Part shown: piece after piece, positions 7,194 to 9,831 of the stretch
Numbering within the stretch: position 1 is the first letter of the stretch
Layout of the letters: each line of letters starts with the position of its first letter
Assembly (NCBI GenBank): GCA_041662005.1
Contig: JBAZTJ010000102.1
Span: 1-9,831, forward strand
Source: DATHXC01 sp041662005
GTDB taxonomy: Bacteria; Pseudomonadota; Gammaproteobacteria; Burkholderiales; Methylophilaceae
Reading direction: 5' to 3'
Length of the DNA: 9,831 nucleotides
Translations under genes and position numbers: made by a program
The notes under the pieces: generated by a model
Databases searched by the model: none
Told to the model about the DNA's origin: nothing
What the model saw: the letters and a program-made list of their open reading frames with translations, nothing else

Positions 7194-7985
7194 TTGCTGC
7201 AAAAGGTTGAAGCAGATATCGAAAAGGGCTTTGCCGAGTATCGTTTCGATATCGTAGCGCAGGCGATCTATAAATTTGTGTGGGACGAGTATTGCGACTG
7301 GTATCTGGAACTGGCAAAAGTACAACTACAGAATGGTACGGAGGCAGAGCAACGCGCGACACGTCGCACATTGCTGCGTGTGCTGGAAACCATCCTGCGT
7401 CTGGCCCATCCGGTGATGCCTTTTATTACCGAAGAAATCTGGCAAACGATTGGACCTATGTCTGGTAGGACTGGCCCAAGCATTATGCTGGAAGCTTATC
7501 CCAAAGCGCAGCCAGCCAAGATCGATGAGGCTGCAGAGGCTTGGGTAGCATTGCTCAAGCAGGCTGTTGATGCCTGCCGTAGCTTGCGCGGTGAGATGAA
7601 TATTTCACCGGCGTTGCGCGTGCCATTGGTGGCCGCTGGTGATGCAGCCAAGTTACAGGCTTTTGCCCCACATTTGAAAGCACTGGCTAAACTGGCGGAT
7701 ATTGAAATTGTCGGTGAATTGCCGGAAGCGGACGCACCGATAGCGCTGGCAGGTGATTTCAGGCTGATGTTCAAGATTGAGATAGACATGGCTGCGGAAA
7801 AGGAACGTCTAAGTAAGGAGATCGCACGTCTGAGCGGTGAGATCACCAAGGCAGAAGCCAAGCTGGGCAATGCCAGCTTTGTCGATCGTGCGCCAGTAGC
7901 CGTTGTGGCGCAGGAGAAAGAGCGTCTGGCTGGATTCAGTGCGACGGTGGACAAGCTGAATGCGCAGTTGGCAAAGCTCAAATAA
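7194..7985 (+). CDS. valS: Valyl-tRNA synthetase, C-terminal part downstream of the stop
   Basis: This is the rest of the valS frame. It is open from 7152 onward (GYLSFSQADRWIVSLLQ...), so the ValS homology begins right after the TAA. TTG at 7194 is merely the first conventional start and has no ribosome binding site; independent translation is doubtful. The segment holds the anticodon-binding helical domain (FAEYRFDIVAQAIYKFVWDEYCDWY region, then PVMPFITEEIW) and the C-terminal tRNA-binding coiled coil (last 65 or so residues: alternating Lys/Glu/Leu helices with NASFVDRAPVAVV between them). This part contains no HIGH or KMSKS motif and cannot charge tRNA alone. It either joins the N-terminal part by readthrough, acts in trans, or the stop is a sequence error. 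It ends in TAA at 7983-7985, followed by a terminator. Confidence 0.9.
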   Translation: MLQKVEADIEKGFAEYRFDIVAQAIYKFVWDEYCDWYLELAKVQLQNGTEAEQRATRRTLLRVLETILRLAHPVMPFITEEIWQTIGPMSGRTGPSIMLEAYPKAQPAKIDEAAEAWVALLKQAVDACRSLRGEMNISPALRVPLVAAGDAAKLQAFAPHLKALAKLADIEIVGELPEADAPIALAGDFRLMFKIEIDMAAEKERLSKEIARLSGEITKAEAKLGNASFVDRAPVAVVAQEKERLAGFSATVDKLNAQLAKLK

Positions 7986-8007
7986 GTCAGCGTTAAACAC
8001 CAATAAT

Positions 8008-8035
8008 AAAAAAGCCTCTTTTCAGAGGCTTTTTT
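8008..8035. terminator. Bidirectional rho-independent terminator (valS / tusA)
   Basis: A 12-bp perfect stem (8008-8019 with 8024-8035) with GC-rich core GCCTCT/AGAGGC and a 4-base loop is flanked by an A-run on the left and a T-run on the right. It can therefore end valS on the plus strand and tusA on the minus strand. Confidence 0.92.
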
Positions 8036-8063
8036 ATTTGTACTTCAACTTGTCGCTATCAGC

Positions 8064-8324
8064 TTAGTTACTGCGTTTGCGGATATAGAAAATAAATTCC
8101 TTTTTTGGCACCGCTTCTAGTTCTTCAAGGGATAGCATTTCATGCCCGGTTTGTTTGCAGAAGGCTTGAAAGTCTTTTACTGAGCCGGGGTCGGTGGCGA
8201 CGACTTTCAAAACATGGCCGGCTTCGAGTTCGGCCAGACCCTTTTTGCAGCGCAATATAGGTAACGGGCAGTTAAGGCCGCGGGCGTCGAGTTCTTTGTT
8301 GAATTCCATGGAAGGGCTTGTCAT
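8064..8324 (-). CDS. tusA: TusA/SirA-family sulfur carrier protein
   Basis: The protein has 86 residues, the usual TusA size. ELDARGLNCPLPILRCKKGL (11-30) contains the family signature CPxP with Cys19, the residue that carries persulfide sulfur. The fold signature continues with LKVVATDPGSVKDFQAFCKQTGH. TusA relays sulfur from a cysteine desulfurase or rhodanese to tRNA thiolation or other acceptors; TusA-like proteins also serve molybdenum cofactor and sulfur-oxidation pathways, so the acceptor here is open. It follows the rhodanese gene by 29 bp on the same strand, which suggests an operon. Met6 is a possible alternative start (position 8309); neither start has a clear ribosome binding site. 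It ends at the bidirectional terminator shared with valS. Confidence 0.88.
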   Translation of the reverse strand: MTSPSMEFNKELDARGLNCPLPILRCKKGLAELEAGHVLKVVATDPGSVKDFQAFCKQTGHEMLSLEELEAVPKKEFIFYIRKRSN

Positions 8325-8353
8325 GAGGGGGTTTGCGCTTTTATCTTGTTAAG

Positions 8354-8668
8354 TCAGGCGAAAGGATAACCGGCCCTGCCCCAGGCGAGTACACCGCCTT
8401 GCAGGTTGAACACTTGTCCATGCTCTTTGCTTGCCATGTAGGCTGCAGCCTGCGCAGAGCGGATGCCGCTATGACAGTAAACTACGGTAGTTTCTTCTTT
8501 GTTCAGGGTGTCGTGCTTGACCGGGATCAGTGCCAGTGGGATATGAATAGCGCCGGGGATAACGCCAGTCGCAACTTCATTGTCGTTACGGACGTCGACC
8601 AGCACTACCTTCTGGTTAGCCAGCATTTCGAACAGTTCGCTTGCTTCTATTACTTTATAGCCGGCCAT
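8354..8668 (-). CDS. Single-domain rhodanese sulfurtransferase (GlpE/PspE-like)
   Basis: The protein has 104 residues, one rhodanese domain. VVLVDVRNDNEVATGVIPGAIHIPL (21-45) gives the DVR and HIPG-like signatures, and the active-site loop CHSGIRS (65-71) has catalytic Cys65, which would accept a sulfane sulfur as persulfide. The end LQGGVLAWGRAGYPF is the usual rhodanese C-terminus. No signal peptide is seen, so it is probably cytoplasmic. The TusA-family gene directly downstream is a plausible sulfur acceptor partner. A weak AGG lies upstream of the ATG. The promoter should lie in 8669-8830; I see only weak -10-like sequences there. Confidence 0.88.
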   Translation of the reverse strand: MAGYKVIEASELFEMLANQKVVLVDVRNDNEVATGVIPGAIHIPLALIPVKHDTLNKEETTVVYCHSGIRSAQAAAYMASKEHGQVFNLQGGVLAWGRAGYPFA

Positions 8669-8830
8669 ATGGTTCGCCTATTCTAATAATTGGCACATTC
8701 TTGGGTACAGATTTATAGGTGGTAACTTTGAACGAATATCAGGAATTAGGCAACCACATGAGGATGAATGGTAAAGGACTTTCCATTTCACCAACTTTAC
8801 AAATCCGCTGCTAGCGTATTCGCGAAATTA

Positions 8831-8876
8831 TGGTGGCCGGGGACAGAATCGAACTGTCGACACGCGGATTTTCAAT
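8831..8876 (-). other. 3' fragment of tRNA-Phe(GAA), putative attachment site
   Basis: On the minus strand the 46 bases read from the anticodon loop (ATTGAAAAT, anticodon GAA) through the 3' anticodon stem TCCGC and a perfect T-arm (GACAG, TTCGATT, CTGTC) to the acceptor 3' strand CCCGGCC plus ACCA. The 5' half is absent: the bases facing TCCGC are AACAA where GCGGA is needed, and no GGCCGGG lies upstream. A tRNA 3' half ending exactly in the anticodon loop is the usual scar of tyrosine-recombinase integration. From the orientation, the original 5' half, completed by the element's own 3' copy, should lie to the right of the window. Confidence 0.8.
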
Positions 8877-8926
8877 TGTTCTATAAACGATTTTAAGCGC
8901 TTTAGAGCTCGCCCTTACCCACTAAA

Positions 8927-8957
8927 TCACGTTAAAACTCACCAAAGTTGTCACGTT
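8927..8957 (+). repeat. Two direct TCACGTT repeats next to the att fragment
   Basis: TCACGTT occurs at 8927-8933 and 8951-8957, each shortly after a CAC(T/C)AAA motif. Such spaced repeats could be recombinase or accessory-factor binding sites on the element side, but they are short and may be chance. Confidence 0.25.
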
Positions 8958-9071
8958 TCGAAATTGTAACACATCGGCCCTGATTCAGATTACAAGCGCC
9001 TTTCGAAGTACTTACTTGGAAAAAGTATAGTATGTATATAAATATATAGTACCGAGCTAGACTATTTTTAT

Positions 9072-9099
9072 TTGTCTTTTAATATTAATGAGTTATACT
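9072..9099 (+). promoter_or_regulatory. Promoter of the MerR-type gene, near-leaderless
   Basis: TTGTCT (9072-9077) and TATACT (9094-9099) are 16 bases apart and fit a sigma-70 promoter. The start would fall at about 9105-9107, on or next to the ATG at 9107, which has no ribosome binding site. A further AT-rich TATAAA stretch at 9037-9042, with TTGGAA at 9016-9021, is a weaker upstream alternative. Confidence 0.5.
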
Positions 9100-9106
9100 A
9101 ATTTAA

Positions 9107-9541
9107 ATGAATAATAACTTTGAAATTTCTTCTGCCGCCAAACTTAGTGGCTTAACCATTTCCATGGTTGATTATCTTTGCCGAACAAAAGTTGTCATGC
9201 CTAGTGTTAAAGGCCAACGAGGAAGAGGAAAGAAAAGACAATATACCTTTGGAGATGTAGTCATTCTTCGTGCTGTGGCTAGGTTGTTGCTTGCTGGGGT
9301 AAGTGTAAGTCGTTTGAAAAAGGCATTAATGAATTTACGAAGACATCATCCTGAAATCACGCCGGATAATCTTCCTAAGCCATATATCCTGTGTGATGGC
9401 GAGAACGTTTATCTTCGACATGGGGATGAAGTGCTTGAATCTCTCACAACAGGTCAATTTTCTTTTGCATTTGTCATCGAAATAGCAAAGTTAAGAACAG
9501 AGGTTTTGGAGCAAATAGAGTACAATTCAGCTGTCGCTTAA
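9107..9541 (+). CDS. MerR-type winged-helix DNA-binding protein, element-borne
   Basis: The protein has 144 residues. The first half fits a MerR-type DNA-binding domain: helix-turn-helix with SAAKLSGLTISMVDYLCR (9-26), a basic wing (KGQRGRGKKRQYTFGD, 35-50), then VVILRAVARLLLAGVSVSRLKKAL (51-74), the helix pair that recognises the operator. The C-terminal part (about 90-144) has VYLRHGDEVLESLTTGQFSFAFVIEIAKL; it lacks a metal-binding Cys cluster and a long dimerisation helix, so metal sensing is not supported. It is the first gene inside the AT-rich segment beyond the tRNA-Phe fragment and has its own promoter and terminator. It probably controls genes of the element or itself; an antitoxin or excision-control role is possible but unproven. 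Codon use is AT-rich compared with the backbone. Confidence 0.75.
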   Translation: MNNNFEISSAAKLSGLTISMVDYLCRTKVVMPSVKGQRGRGKKRQYTFGDVVILRAVARLLLAGVSVSRLKKALMNLRRHHPEITPDNLPKPYILCDGENVYLRHGDEVLESLTTGQFSFAFVIEIAKLRTEVLEQIEYNSAVA

Positions 9542-9572
9542 TCAGTAGCGGCAGCTTTTGTTTGTTTTTTTT
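9529..9572 (+). terminator. Rho-independent terminator after the MerR-type gene
   Basis: A 10-bp stem (9529-9538 with 9547-9556, one G-T pair) with an 8-base loop is followed by a long T-rich tract to 9572. The stem begins inside the last codons and the stop codon falls in the loop, so the gene is transcriptionally closed right at its end. Confidence 0.88.
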
Positions 9573-9613
9573 AATAAAATTTTATTTATTAAAATTCAAT
9601 GGCTTACATTATA

Positions 9614-9620
9614 AAAGGAA
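9614..9620 (+). promoter_or_regulatory. Ribosome binding site of the right-edge gene
   Basis: AAAGGAA sits 5 bases before the ATG at 9626, in contrast to the neighbouring MerR-type gene, which lacks such a site. Confidence 0.7.
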
Positions 9621-9625
9621 ATACC

Positions 9626-9831
9626 ATGGCTACATTTAACGAAGGGTCAGTGTCTGAATTAAGTCTGCAGCACGTCTTGGAAGATGGCCTGGCTTTAACT
9701 AAAGGCGAGCTACCGCAGGGCCAGCGCCAGTTAGCTCTTGAAGGAATCATTGAGGTTCTTTCTGAAGCTATCCAGGGTGCTAATATTGTAAGCAATAGGG
9801 CCTTGTTTATAAAGGCCGACGAAAAAACTGC
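9626..9831 (+). CDS. Unrecognised protein, N-terminal part, open at the right edge
   Basis: ATG at 9626 with a good ribosome binding site opens a frame with no stop to the window end, giving 68 residues beginning MATFNEGSVSELSLQHVLEDG. I do not recognise it. The visible part looks soluble and mostly helical, acidic overall, with no membrane segment, signal peptide or catalytic motif; LEGIIEVLSEAIQGA suggests an amphipathic helix. It follows the strong terminator of the MerR-type gene, so it needs its own promoter within the AT-rich stretch 9573-9613, where I see no clear hexamer pair; the MerR-type protein may control it. It is probably the first cargo gene of the element. The opposite-strand frame over the same bases is a shadow. 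Confidence 0.7.
   Translation, partial: MATFNEGSVSELSLQHVLEDGLALTKGELPQGQRQLALEGIIEVLSEAIQGANIVSNRALFIKADEKT

Larger units (their letters stand above)
8669..9106. other. Gene-free spacer holding the backbone/island junction
   Basis: No credible coding frame occurs in these 438 bases. The left part (to 8830) must hold the rhodanese promoter on the minus strand. The tRNA-Phe 3' fragment follows at 8831-8876. From 8877 there are short repeats (TCACGTT twice, AAGCGCTT, GAGCTC) and then a strongly AT-rich stretch with promoter-like sequence before the MerR-type gene. Confidence 0.7.

Noticed and set aside
7496..7981. Open frame of 161 codons on the minus strand
   Set aside because: It is antisense to the valS anticodon-binding and coiled-coil domains and is Ala/Ser-rich low complexity, typical of a shadow frame.
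8831..8960. Complete or intron-containing tRNA on the minus strand
   Set aside because: No 5' acceptor strand (GGCCGGG) or D-arm occurs upstream within this range, and the spacing is too short for a group I intron; a 3' fragment fits better.
9031..9050. AT-rich near-palindrome as an operator
   Set aside because: The stretch is low-complexity TA repeats, which give dyads by chance; no clear MerR-type operator can be defined.
9604..9795. Minus-strand frame of 63 codons at the right edge
   Set aside because: The plus strand has a ribosome binding site and ATG with an uninterrupted frame over the same bases.
1..9831. CRISPR array, insertion sequence or transposase
   Set aside because: No regularly spaced repeats, terminal inverted repeats or transposase-like protein were seen in the window.

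Overview
The window looks like part of a betaproteobacterial chromosome. A Methylophilaceae or other Nitrosomonadales member is my best guess from protein flavour and gene mix; this is an impression, not a search result. It is draft sequence: a 10-base N gap lies inside a gene near the left end. On the right, the chromosomal backbone ends at a fragment of tRNA-Phe, and visibly more AT-rich DNA, probably an integrated element, follows.

Left region (1-2889, + strand): the 3' end of a type IV pilus or type II secretion-like operon. It holds the tail of a PilO/GspM-like assembly protein, a secreted MshK/PilP-like protein split by the N gap, a large GspK/PilX-like pseudopilin (TTG start) and a classical prepilin with a G/FTLVE cleavage site. 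Genes are packed by overlaps (ATGA, 23 nt, TAATG). The two pilin-like proteins share a Cys-containing module, and the larger one seems to carry a second diverged copy.

Middle (2889-4994): a MoeB/ThiF-type E1-like adenylyltransferase is translationally coupled to the prepilin gene. It converges on an NfeD plus SPFH/QmcA membrane pair on the minus strand, with a strong hairpin between the two units.

valS (5133-7985, + strand): a complete-length valyl-tRNA synthetase frame of 950 sense-length codons interrupted by one in-frame TAA at codon 673. The break falls between the catalytic core and the anticodon-binding domain. It is either a real nonsense mutation in a normally essential gene, a split or recoded gene, or a sequence error. 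Its promoter lies so close to the ATG that the mRNA is probably leaderless.

Right backbone (8064-8668, minus strand): a single-domain rhodanese followed by a TusA-family protein, a small sulfur-handling operon. It shares a bidirectional terminator with valS.

Right end (8831-9831): a 46-nt 3' fragment of tRNA-Phe(GAA) marks a likely attachment-site junction. Beyond it are a gene-free spacer, a MerR-type DNA-binding protein gene with a near-leaderless promoter and its own strong terminator, and an unrecognised gene running off the window. The cargo of the putative island lies outside the window, so no new system can be established here. This edge is the place to extend.
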